Positions 20,178 to 32,798 of a DNA stretch of 64,000 bases are shown here, in pieces. The translations under genes and the position numbers were made by a program. The notes below the pieces were generated by a model. It saw only the letters and a program-made list of their open reading frames with translations, made no database searches and was not told where the DNA came from. Each line of letters opens with the position of its first letter. Position 1 is the first letter of the stretch. Origin of the DNA: Tricholomella constricta (Eukaryota > Basidiomycota > Agaricomycetes > Agaricales > Lyophyllaceae); the NCBI GenBank assembly GCA_013368375.1, contig JAACJP010000032.1, positions 124,001-188,000 of the forward strand, in the 5' to 3' direction.

Positions 20178-23100
20178 TGGTGCAGTTCACCTAGTCACCG
20201 CAAAGTAAGAACAAAAAATATCAGTACTTTAGTTTCATCTCAAAATATTATTCCTTTGGGGAAAATGCACCTTTTGAATAAAGGAACAAAAGCCCCAGAG
20301 CATTTGCCGATAGCCTCAAAACTGAGCGAGTTATTTCCTCACGTCCGACGGATTTTGCGCCATTACTATACATGGATACTTAGTCATCAGGGGCTTTCTA
20401 AATATGGTATATTGTGATAAGATCTAGATAAGTTGCTAGTCAAATAACTGCTCTGAGACACGTCAATGCGACTTGTATGTCCTGGAGCTGAACTTCCGGA
20501 CCCGGAACTGCGCCTCCTTGGCCCCCAAACCACCTTTGTAAGCTTCCATCCATCGGTACACACGGTGCTCCCACTTTCGAATGGTCGAGATACTGACCGA
20601 TCTGAGCGCCTCCGGCATGTCCTCCTTCAACGTCGTGAAAGTGTAATCACAATTCTCGCGCAGGTAGCGCTTCACTGCACCCCAAAAAAACTCTATGAAG
20701 TTGAGTTCACAGTGAAATTTGGGAAGGAAAATGCAGCAATGGCCTGCAGCTTCGATAACCTCTTGAACAAGAGACTTTTGAGCCTGGAAATCAGGCTGAA
20801 GCTCGAGAATCCTCTTTGCGCAGCAATTGAGTGCGCCTGCGAGACATTTTGGCTTACACTGCATGAGAAGGCCATTGCGCCATAGTCCCCGCTCAACTAG
20901 GACTTGCTTCATGCCTTTCGGTTGATCAGGAAACACAGGATGATCAACAGGAAAGATCATTTTCTGTGCAACCTTTTCCCCATCGCGCATGAACCAGCCG
21001 TCCTTGAGACGGGCTTGCTTTCCTCCTGGACGCATATTCATTCGAGTCGCAAGAAGCGCATCTTCTGCATACGCTGAGTGGCCTTGAGAGTTGTCGACCA
21101 GAATGAGGGCTTTGTAACCAGCCCCGTGGTATTTCTCGAACGTCGGAATGATTTTCTCGATGAGCTATTGAAGTGTCTATTATGAGAGCATCATTCAAGG
21201 GCAGTGAGAGCGCACACCTGTTTGACAAATAACTCCCCTGTCCAATACCCTTCATAATTCTTCCCATACTCAAGAGTCTGGCTAGCTTCTGGAAGCCACC
21301 CATGCGTTGAGCATACAACATCGCTTTGATGAAGACCACGCCCAACGCCCTTCTTCTTCAATGGCTGCTCCCCCTCGAGTACCCAGCTCCTCTTCCTCCC
21401 ATCGTTTGCTTGAGCAGTCATTTCATCGTGCGCCAATAGTACCAGCCGAGTCTCGACAAAATTTCCTTGTGACTTTGTAACTTCCTTCTCGATATCACCA
21501 ACCACGTACTCGACCAAACGACGCCGGTATTCATCCATCTGTGGCAAGAATTTGTTTTGGCGGTATTCAACGACATCCACCCGTTCATGGCCATTGTAAT
21601 ACAAGCCCTTGCAATGCTCGATATAGTCAAAGCCCTCTTTGTGCAACCATCGTCGAGCTGTACTGAGTGAAACCCCCTTTTCAACCTTCAACTGAACACG
21701 CGGAAAGAGATCCAGCTCCATGTACCGCTTCAAACCTTGCGGCATTTCCTTGTCAATGATATGGCGCAGGTATTCTTTGGCAACCTCGGGTACCATTCTG
21801 TTTTCACTGAAGGCAGCCAGCTTCGAAGGATCCATGGCCCATTTGTTGGAGCGGACATATGAGCGCATCTCGGCACGGATTTCAGGGTCGGACAACAGTG
21901 AGAACGACTTGCGATGGCACCCACGACGAGATTTTGGCAAGGTTCTGTTCTCCACCCACTCCTTCACCCATGTTCTCACCTGCCGCCCACCATACTTCGC
22001 CGAAAATCCATGACTCTCAGCAGCACGCTCCGACGCGTCCATGGTGCACCGAGCATTGTGCAGCACCATCCGAAGATAGCTCTGGATCGCTCGCACCTGA
22101 TATGTTTCGAGGCCGGCCTTGCCAGCATGAAAGACCATGCGCTCGGATCTGAGGATGGTGGTGATATCATCCAAGGCCTTTTCAAGGCGCTTCTGGCGCT
22201 GTTCGCGTGCCTTTGCTTTGGCCACTCTGACGGGCACCTCAAGTTTTCGACGCTTCAGTGGTGGCGGTGGGCGGATGGGGAATCGATCTTTGTGAGCGGC
22301 CGTGGAGTGCAACGGTGAGTCCACTGCTGAGTTTGTCTGCTCGTCGATGATCGTGGTGGACTGACAGTCATCATTTTCATCATCAGCGACATCACCGCTA
22401 TCGCTTGCAAGGTTGTCGAGTTCGGACGCATCTGAAAGGTATCCACGAAATATATCATCAACGTCAGCCTGCAGCGATGACGAGGACAGTGATGTGGTGG
22501 ATGGTCCTGTGGTGGATGGTTGTGGCTCGTCCGAAGCGCCGGTTTGTTGCAGCACGGGAGCCACCGACATTGCTGAACTCAAAGTTGAGCTTGATGTTGC
22601 GCACGAAGTGCGTTTGGATCTCAAGACGAACGAGCGCATCATATCTGCGCCCTTGCTGAAATTAAATAGGTGAGTATTGACCTTTCGAAATATATCTTTG
22701 AGTACTCACCTTTTGCGCAGAACCTCGTCCTTCGCTTCCTTTTTCCGCGCCTCCTGCGCATGAAACTGTTTGGTCCTCAACGACAGCCCATTATATCCTT
22801 TAGCCCGGTCCTGCTCCGCCTTCTTCCACACCTTTGCCTGGCCAACGGACTGCATGATGATGGCCAGAGATGATGGTAAGCCATTTTTCTTCAGCTCCTC
22901 TTCAATGCACTGGGCCAATTCTTCTCCATCCAGGTCCGAGAACTCTTCGCAGTCCGACTCCATATCTGAATCAGTGAGGCAAAGCTCACTATCCGATGTT
23001 GGTGCATGGTTGACACCACCATCCCAATTGCAGACTTCGGAGTCGCTCGATATCTCGATTGGTGTCTTCGAAAGGCTTTTCGCGCGCTTACCTTCACGAG

Positions 23101-23360
23101 CACGAGCAGCGGCGAGGAGAACAGATTTTTTTTTGCGAGGCATTTGGGTATGAAGTTTATTTCTCAGAAGCACTGCGCTTTGCCTCCCTACATACAATTA
23201 TCTTAACTTGTCTCGATTTACTCTCATATTACGTATATATCTTTGAGTACATTTTTGAGCTATGTACCAAGCTCGACATCCGGTAAATCTCAAATTTTTG
23301 CGCCCCGCCGGCTGATTTTGCGCTTGTTCTCACTTTGCGGTGACTAGGTGAACTGCACCA
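20178..23360 (-). mobile_element. Intact Tc1-like DNA transposon, 3,183 bp
   Basis: Terminal inverted repeats of about 37 bp with one mismatch begin TGGTGCAGTTCACCTAGTCA at 20178 and at the complement end 23360. They are flanked by TA duplications (20176-20177, 23361-23362). The inside holds one complete three-exon transposase gene on the minus strand. Near-identical ends and an undamaged gene suggest recent, possibly active transposition. Confidence 0.93.
20463..23143 (-). CDS. Tc1-like DDE transposase, three exons, 857 residues
   Basis: Exons are 23143-22710, 22655-21218 and 21164-20463 with introns of 54 and 53 bp; the phases fit (434, 1438, 702 nt). The N-terminus (MPRKKKSVLLAAARAREGKR) is basic with an acidic, Ser-rich region behind it. 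A helical DNA-binding region follows (ETYQVRAIQSYLRM and VRTWVKEWVENRTLPKSRRG). The catalytic core has the first acidic residue in LLAHDEMTAQANDG, the second in ALILVDNSQGHS and the third in HCELNFIEFFWGAVKRYLRE. This arrangement is common in mushroom genomes. It cuts and rejoins DNA at the element's ends in the nucleus. The first start codon fits the basic N-terminus; no upstream exon is needed. Confidence 0.92.
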
Positions 23361-23362
23361 TA

Positions 23363-24147
23363 GACAGGATGAGAATACACTTGTGACTCCCCAGAATCAG
23401 AAAAACTTTCTCTTCTTTGACTCTTCTGCTCCGAAAAAACTGTGACTGTCTGTAGAAAAAGCACCGCTCACATCCCAGGACATCAAGAATTACGAGTCGA
23501 GGCGCGCCGAAGAATGCCAGCAAAACATCACTGAACAGAGTCGACTTACTGCTGCTGCTGTCCAGTTGACAGCTGATAATGAAGCCGCTCACGCAACAGA
23601 ACGCATTGAGAAAGCAGTCTACAGCATGATACATTTTCCAACATGAAATGATGTCCATCTTCCAGTGAAACAATCAAACAAGCAGGGGCCGGGAGCAAGA
23701 AAAGGCTGAATGGAATGTGGAGGTGCTGTACTTGAAGCTTGAAGGGCTTAAGCACTACCACCGTCGACGCGCGGCAGGCGACCACACGCAGGTGTGCCAC
23801 ATGGAGAGGGCATCACATGATGCTGAAATTCCCTTTTGTAGGAAATGTCGGGGTTTAAAACCTCGTCTGTACTCGAGCATGGTTATTCCCTACCAGTCGT
23901 CTTGATAGTAATTATAATCCAGAAACGGAACAACAAAAATTTTGAATCAGCGTCAAGCCCCACTCCCTGATACAACACTGTGTATTACCATCAAGACGGC
24001 TGGGCTCGAGTTTAGAGAGAAGCGACCGACGCAGTGAGAAGACGAGATGGTGATAAGATTAGAGGTTATCGGTAAATAGACCCTACAATAGGGTTTACCT
24101 CCACTACGACAGCCGCCATCCAAATTGCAGGTACAGCTATTCAAACC
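23363..24147. other. Intergenic; possible coding remnant on plus strand
   Basis: It begins with the remainder of the 124 bp repeat. From about 23461 to 23644 the plus strand reads as a helical, charged peptide (SQDIKNYESRRAEECQQN, then EAAHATERIEKAV) before a stop; it may be a remnant of a coiled-coil gene but has no clear start or partner exon. The last 200 bp should hold the TSR3 promoter. Confidence 0.3.
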
Positions 24148-25392
24148 ATGGGTAGAAAGAACTCAGGCGCAAGTTCCAATCGCGGCAGCAAACGAGGACG
24201 TGGATCGGGTAGGGGTGCGTCGCGGAATTTTGCGTTCAAAGGACGCGAACGGGACACCTTTGAGCGTCGAGGCGGAATCGATGGCCGGCCAGATAGCGCG
24301 GTCGACGTCGTGAGCGATGAAGAAGGGGGTGGAGAGGGATCATCGAGAAGCGGAATTGATGAGGACGAGGAGGAGGAGCTTCGAATTGAGATGCCGGTCG
24401 CGATGTGGGTGAGCTTGACTTCCTTTCCTGTTGTCTCCCCCCTTCCCAGCTCTCTGAATGTCCGAGACCTATAGGATTTTGAGCACTGTGACCCGCGCCG
24501 ATGCTCTGGGAAGAAGCTTGCGCGGTTGGGCCTGATCAAGGAACTTAAAGTTGGCTCGCGCTTCAGAGGCATCGTCGTCTCGTCTGTACCATTTTCCAGC
24601 CATATATGGGCTTGGGCTGATGACTTGACTCTTGACTCAGACCGAAGGGGACGCAAGTCATCAGCCCCTCCGATCGCGATATCATACTCAAAGATGGCCT
24701 GGCTGTTGTCGAGTGCTCATGGGCACGCCTAGATGACGTTCCGTTTGCGAAGATTGCGAGTCCGCATGAGCGGCTTTGTAGGTCTTCCCTTGCTCCCCTG
24801 TGCCCGCATCGCTTACCGACAAAGACAAAACTGTCATCAGTGCCATATCTACTTGCTACGAATCCGACTAATTATGGGAAACCCTGGCGGCTGAACTGCG
24901 TTGAGGCGCTAGCTGCAGCGTTTTATATAACGGGGTTCGATACATACGCCGAGAAACTCCTGAGTGGTTTTGGATGGGGTGGGTCGTTCTACAAAGTTAA
25001 CCGGTAAGTGTATTGTACGTTGGCGTCGAACCTGTCTCTGAACCGTCGTTTTTCCGTACCGCGTCTTGGGTAATAGGAATTTTATAGACCGCTACAAGAC
25101 GTGTAACACCGCGGAGGAGGTCAGTACCATGCAAGAGCGTATCATGGAAGACCTTGAAAAGAACTGGGCCGAGTCACGCCGCCAGAAAGGTGATGATGAA
25201 CTCTGACAACGATTTATCATGACCTAATGTCTCGTAGAGCTCGGCACGGACGAGGTCGAGGATCTCCTCGTCGCGAACCCAAATCACCAACACATGTACA
25301 GTGATGAGGACGACGAGGACGACGACGAGCCACCTCCTGCATCAGATGATGATGATGATGATGAACCCACGGCTACGAAGAAGAATACTTAG
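24148..25392 (+). CDS. TSR3: 18S rRNA aminocarboxypropyltransferase Tsr3
   Basis: Six exons: 24148-24408, 24475-24581, 24641-24777, 24841-25003, 25077-25189 and 25238-25392, all with GT-AG introns of 48-73 bp in phase. The product moves the 3-amino-3-carboxypropyl group of S-adenosylmethionine to a hypermodified uridine of 18S rRNA during small-subunit maturation. Family motifs seen are [57 protein letters not shown] and [19 protein letters not shown]. The N-terminus is an Arg/Gly-rich and acidic extension and the C-terminus is a long Asp/Glu run, both common in fungal members. Exon joins restore the conserved VSPKG and RNFIDRY motifs exactly. Confidence 0.95.
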
Positions 25393-26306
25393 AGCGAGAC
25401 CGTAACCTCTTGGCCCCTCAACGTGTCGTGCCTAAGCGCACGTAGTAGAGCTTCTTAGTATATTTTGGGGGTCAGCGCATTGCTTCACCTCGCCAGACTC
25501 CTCTGCTCTCCTGTCCTGGACTCTCGAAGCGCGAGATTATAAAAAGGAAGCTTGGACCTCAAGCCTGGAATCTACGACGATGGGAAGGGTCGTACATTAT
25601 CGTGCCACCTGAGATATGAACATTTATCTCTCATTACGTCTTATTACAGGGGGCTTGCAATCACAGCGTGGGCTTGGGTCGTAGTCTCTGCAATAGAAAA
25701 TGGGTGACTCCTTCGCTGCTCTGGGGGGAGTGTTTGTGTTACTCTCACTATGTCAAAGGGCAGAACACTGGCAGCTGTCAGTTTACTTGAGTATGAAAGT
25801 AGCTGAGATTGTCTTTCACAAGCAACTACGCCTGCTGCTCTTGGGTTCGCTCACAACTCATTTTCGACTTCTGACCATCTCCTCGAGAATCTTGGGAACC
25901 ACTTGTAAACTCTACACAATGGTCATTTTGATACTTTCGACTTCTGCGAGTCTGCCCAGTTATAACGCACGACATACACGGTACTTACAGATTGAAGATT
26001 CCGTTAAAGGAGGTAACGCAGACTGATACCGAGACGGATCTGAAGGAAACGCCAAGTTCGAACGTAGAGATACAAATGGGGACGGTCCGTGTACTCTGCT
26101 AGTGTAGGAACTAGCTGTGCATATTGTAGTACATACCTGGGGTCCGTGTATTATGTTAGTGTAGGAACTAAAGAGTACGAGGCCCCGATGAAAAGATTGG
26201 GAGGGAAATAATCACATGTGTAAGTATATCTGAACTCCGGTAGAGTATCTGTGGCGCTCCCAAGCACACCAGCAACATCATCAACGAATTAGAATGACCG
26301 TTCGAA
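25393..26306. other. Intergenic with a short direct repeat
   Basis: No gene supported; a 327-base plus-strand frame at 25700-26026 has no recognisable feature. Around 26086-26112 and 26141-26168 a unit of about 28 bp (ggtccgtgta, then tagtgtaggaacta) occurs twice in direct orientation, 55 bp apart. Confidence 0.5.
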
Positions 26307-28182
26307 TCATTCGACATATGCGAGACCTTCCAGCCATATTTGATCAGGGCATCTGGAGGTGTCCGAGCATTGGTCTGCATGAACGGCTCGGCCAAAGTCG
26401 AGGATGAAGATGCGGCCAGCACCGTCAACCGTGATGTTGTCGAGGCGCAGATCATGGTGATGGATGCCAGCCTGGTGGAACTGGCTGACAGCCTCTATGA
26501 TAGCGGTGCTAGGAACGTTTTCACTTAGAGGGCAGCAGAAATCGATGAGGAACTAGATACATACATGTGCGGCTGTACATCCTCATCCTGAATGGGGTCT
26601 CCGACACGAGCAAGGAGGATACCCCAATGACGTGGGACTTGTCTTGTTGCTCTGTGAGGTAGGCCAGGAGCTTGGGGACGAAGGGGAGGTGAGATATGAA
26701 CTTCCGGGCATGGCGTTCGCCCGCGAGTTGGTCTTGGTCTCTGAAAATCTTGACCACGATTGGAGCGACCGAGGATAGGAATACAGCGGAATTGGAGAAA
26801 ATTTATGGTTCGGTTGAATATAGTGAACGGTAACGTGAAAGGCAGCAGTCTAAACAAATTAAATTAAAATAAGACATGGTGTTGTAGAACTCAGAACTCA
26901 CCGTAGATCCTGAGAACGGAGTGACAGGAAATTCGGGAGTGAAATGGAAAAGTGAGTGACGAGTGAAATATCGAAGAAGCTTAACAGAAGCATAATCCCG
27001 GGCTAGATGCAACGATGAACGAAGGTAAACAGCGTGAGATTTATTACCCATAGACCGATCTCATGCAGTGCTTTTGAGCGTTTGAGACATTCGTTCTGAC
27101 CTTCAAGACGCTGTATTACTGAAGGGTCGAGAATGGCATCAGGCTGAGAGGCATGGATGACACCCAACAGGTGCCATATCAAAGCCCGGATCAGTTCTTC
27201 GTAAAAGAGTGGGCCCGATCTGTCAGTGTCGCTGTCGGCTTGGAATTGGTGAAGCAGATTCCGAGAGTAGAAGTGAATGTCTGGGTCGATACTGCTTCTT
27301 GCTCCTACCCAAAAACCGCCATACAAAAACGTGAGGATGCACCGACCAGTGGCGTTACTCTGCACTTTCATAGACTTTGATATCTGCAAAGAAAGATAAG
27401 ATGACAGCTGCTGCATGCTGGTGTGGGGCAGGAGGGCTTACCTGCAAGAATAGCTGAGTGACGTCGATCTGGTCGCTGAGTGAAGCATCTGGGATAGCCT
27501 GAGCAAACACCGGGGGTGCAGATTCATGCCGCACAGCCCAGCTTTCCCCACCTGCGACAACAGCATCAATGTTTGCAGGAATCTTTGTGGTTGATCAGAA
27601 AGGAGGTTTTGCTTCGTTCCAGTTCAGGACTTGATCTCGGCAAATGACCTGGACGTCGCTGGCTGGACAATGCTCGTCTTCTGCAGATTCTGTGATGGCA
27701 TCCAGTGTCTTAAGAAAAAGTTCCAGATGTTGTGGGATATTATTGCCTGCTGCTTCGTATGTGCGGTAACTGTATAGCTCCGAGATCGATATCGCATGGA
27801 GCAGGCCTGTGAGAAGAAGTTGGTGGGTCCAGCTCTCCAAGCCATTGTCGAGGGGTAGGTCGTTGTATGTGATATAGGAGGGGTCTTCACACACGGCGCG
27901 GACAGCCCGCCATGCAGCCTGGTAAGATTTATTTTTAGAAGGAAATGGATAGTCGATGTCCATGAAACTCAGAGATTCATAACTCTCCCACAAACGCGGA
28001 ATAAAGTAGTCCTCTTGACGAGGCATGGTTGATGGGAGTGATTCGTTGCATGCTTGAATGAGGCCTGTTGGTGGGATCCTCCGCGGCTTGGCTCGAATAA
28101 AGGTCCCTGCGTTGGTAATAAACACTGAAAATTGGGGCATCGTGGCTGGAAATGACTGGTCAAGTTGGAGGTTCGATAACAT
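26307..28182 (-). CDS. Kinase-like protein (APH/protein-kinase fold), multi-exon, one frame break
   Basis: Start at 28182 (MLSNLQLDQSFPATMPQF), stop at 26307-26309. The N-terminal part, about 185 residues, has no known match to me. Introns are inferred at about 27577-27626 (50 bp, joining CRDQ to IPANIDAVVAGG), 27385-27441, 27005-27057 and 26852-26903. The C-terminal part looks like a kinase: VVKIFRDQDQLAGERHARKF (Lys of the small lobe), then HHDLRLDNITVD (catalytic loop) and IFILDFGRAV (metal-binding DFG). Near 26790 the frame before the VVKIF motif does not connect without a one-base shift, so it is either a recent pseudogene, a sequence error or an intron I misplaced. Substrate unknown. 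Confidence 0.55.
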
Positions 28183-29135
28183 TAATGCCGGTATGATTCA
28201 GAGGCTGGCTTATGATGTCACTTCGACGGGCTCTCGTCTGATCCAGTTGCCCTGCGACTCACCTGCGCAATTCTCCGTCTCACACACCTGGTGTGTGCTT
28301 GTGAGTTTTGGCTGCATGAGGTATAGAGTGTACCGTCCACCACTTCGCCCTACATCTGACACACCTGTTTGAAGTTTCGCGGCTAGACGGTGGCCATTTA
28401 GGCGAGACTACGTCGAAGGATGAAAGACACATGTATTGACAGTGCAAAAGAGACCACTCACTGGAACGGACTACTTTATTTTCGGTGCAGCAATGTAAAT
28501 CAATCTTACTCACAGATATGCATGAGATGATTCTACTACTCAAGATAGGCCCCAGTTTGTACCGCTTCTGGCGTCACAGGAGAAAAACCCCTCCGCAGAC
28601 GTTGATACCGGGTTCAAGGTTACTAATAGCTCGATGGTCCTAGAAAAAGCCTAGTATTTGGATATCAACGATCTTGGCTACCCGGGAGGTGGGAATCACA
28701 AGCGGCCGCGGCTTGCTTAGCCTGCAGCAGGAAGCGCCAAGCGTCGAGACCATGTACCTTCAGCTAGAAGAGGCAAATATGGTGAAGTGCGGAGAATTTT
28801 CTTCTTCCAAAGACTGGTCACAACGCAAGCGATTGGAGGTCTATGCCAAACAATCTATCCAATCACGAGTAACAACACAAATCCTCTATTAATAATACGT
28901 CTACAAATATTACGATTAGCTGATTATAAGCGACCACGATGCATGGCCATGGCGGGTATGATAAGCAAGAACGAAAAAAGGTATGCGCCAGCGCCGGCAC
29001 CCTTGGAGGTTACAAAATAATGTATACATCTCAAGGCCCAGGCCCAACGGCTGTGGTCGAGTATTCCATTATCAGTAGAACGAAACAGAGTCAAACGGGA
29101 AGCAGAGGAGGGTGGACAGCGGAGGGAGGGTAGCA
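28183..29135. other. Intergenic, no gene supported
   Basis: This lies between the kinase-like gene (start 28182) and the stop of the MAP kinase. It should contain the promoter of the former and the 3' end of the latter. Frames such as 28674-28892 and 28939-29133 show no family motif. Confidence 0.5.
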
Positions 29136-30669
<1,534 letters not shown>

Positions 30670-31715
30670 GGCGATGGCTGGTGTGGCAAGTCGAGGTAAG
30701 TCAGTGGTCAAAAGTTATCCAGGCGAACAGAAGCCCTTCAAGCCAACGGCATTTGCCGCGCACGGAACCTATTCCCTCGCCACCCGCCTTGTCCTTCCTC
30801 AACGCCCTCTCCTTGACCATCCATCATTCAATTCCACCGAATAACAAATCACGAAAGCTGACTGTTGATCATATAGATATAGACACTTTCCTCTCTCCTT
30901 CTTGCCACTTTTTTGCTGTCGTCGCCCATGAACCGGACCCTGACTAAACCTTTCCTGGCAGGCTGGCAATGCTCATGTCGTGGATGTCATAGCATTACTT
31001 TTGACGTGATCAATCTGTTTCCATAGGACTAAGACAAGAGGAGCTTTACTTTGGGCCTCCAAAAACCAGAGGTACCCGCTGCGCTCCTACATTGCGCAAT
31101 ATGCGCTTTGAATGCAATACACTTTTTCTTGAAATCTAGTCGCACGTTACGCAACCAACGGTCGTCCACTCTAATCGCCGCCCAAACCTCTAAAGTCTTC
31201 TTTTTTGACATTCAAGGAGCTTCTTTTCGACACTGAGGACCTGACCATCATACCATCACATCTGGCTTCGATGTTTTGCTGGTGACTTGACTCGCGGAGC
31301 TTTTCCTGCACTGATTCTTGTCTTGCGCAACGGTCCACTTCGATTTTCGATGCTTATCTTGTTGCTCTAATTTTGTTCAAATCATTGCACTATGCCTTCG
31401 GATTCCCAGCTATGGCTCTGTCCGACTTGATGGTTCATGGGAATGCTCTGGTGCATAGTATCCGAAGCATCAAGGAACTTTGGCGACAATGTATATCTTG
31501 TATATTTGGCGCATCGATCATCTCTGGCTTGTGATTCATTTTCATGACTTTGGCTACACGAATACAATCCCCTTCAGGCCTTTTACTGCGCCAACTTTGC
31601 TGTCACGTCTTTGTGAGGACCCGTGCACCATCATTTTCAAAAGTAAAAGAGATTATACAATCCTCGGACACCAACCGGCTTTACAACGAAAGAAGAAGCG
31701 CTGAGACGCACATAA
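30670..31715. other. Intergenic, no gene supported
   Basis: Promoter side of the MAP kinase and 3' side of the dehydrogenase gene. Several short frames but none with motifs or codon pattern like the neighbours. Confidence 0.5.
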
Positions 31716-32798
31716 TCACCAGGCGCGATGGCCTCCGTCGACGATAATGCTTGATAGCATTATATACAGTCAGCTCTGCAACTTGAAACCAAAAATTTCA
31801 CTTACTCGCTCCCAGTGCAGAACGTAGAAGCTTCGCTTGCCAGCCACAGAACGACCCCACGAAGCTCATCCGGTCGTCCCAAGCGACCCAAGGGATTCTG
31901 GGCGGACCACTCCGCCATAAGATGGGGCTGCGTGTCGAGGAAGTCGCGGGTCATCCTAGAGACATTTTTCCGGTCAGTTGGCTCATCCGCAATCCCATGA
32001 CGCGCCGGCTTACTGGGTGTAAATATACCCCGGGCTGATCGAATTGACCCGAATGCCCTTTCCGCCAAGCTCGCACGCCATGGATCTCGCCATCTGCAAC
32101 ACCGCTGACTTGCTGGTATTATACGCAACCCAGTGTTGTTTCTTCCATCTTCCATGAATGCCAATCTTTGCCGAGCGAAGCCAAGCGCACCTGATTGGCA
32201 ATGCTGCCGCTCATACTCGCAATCATGATGATGCTTCCCTTCGTTCCCAGGCGCTCCATCTGTCTTCCCGCCGCCTGGGCAGAGAACAACACTCCATTCA
32301 CATTAATGTCAATGAGCTAAGCTCCCATCAACGGATGTTCTGATACCGGACGCGTACGCGCACCTTTCTGAAATCCTCCGCAGGATACTCCAAGCACTCG
32401 GCGCCGCGCAGGATACCGGCATTCGCAACGCAGATGTCGAGCCTTCCTTCCCTTTGCGCTATTTCCTCTGCTATCTTCCACATGCCCGCCTGGTCTGTGA
32501 CGTCCCCGCACGCATACTCCAGCCGGCCTTTGACACCATGCTCCAAAGGAGCCAGCTGCGCTGCATACGCTTGGACTCGCAGCCAGTCCTCATGGGGCTT
32601 CGCCGGGAGGTCGAGGCAATAGACGATTGCGCCTGCTTCGACAAGGGCAAGCGCCATTTCGAGGCCGATGCCACGGTGTCCGCCCGTTACGAGCGCGACA
32701 TGATTGGGAAGTGCGAACTGAGACAGGGCCGTGCGGGTTGGGGCAGCAGATGCGAGCGCGGCTGCCACGCCGACGAGTGGGGCTTTGGGTGAGGTCAT
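31716..32798 (-). CDS. Short-chain dehydrogenase/reductase (sorbose reductase/polyol dehydrogenase-like)
   Basis: Start 32798 (MTSPKAPLVGVAAALASAAP), stop at 31716. It is a Rossmann-fold NAD(P)H enzyme: nucleotide-binding TGGHRGIG, adenine-pocket CGDVTD, structural VANAG, catalytic Ser in IASMSGSIAN and the YNTSK pair. Four introns are predicted; their joins give AEDFRK-LIDINVNG, IANQ-KQHWVAYNTSK, ISPGYIYTQ-MTRDF and the typical SDR end TGSDIIVDGGHRAW. The N-terminal 25 residues are hydrophobic-poor and not a clear signal peptide, so a cytosolic place is likely. Sequence resembles fungal L-sorbose reductase/NADP-mannitol dehydrogenase relatives, but the substrate cannot be decided by reading. 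Confidence 0.92.

Noticed and set aside
24141..24656. 171-residue minus-strand frame over the TSR3 start
   Set aside because: It is the reverse reading of the Arg/Gly and acidic codons of TSR3.
25700..26026. 108-residue plus-strand frame
   Set aside because: No motif, no supporting neighbour exon, and composition like intergenic DNA.
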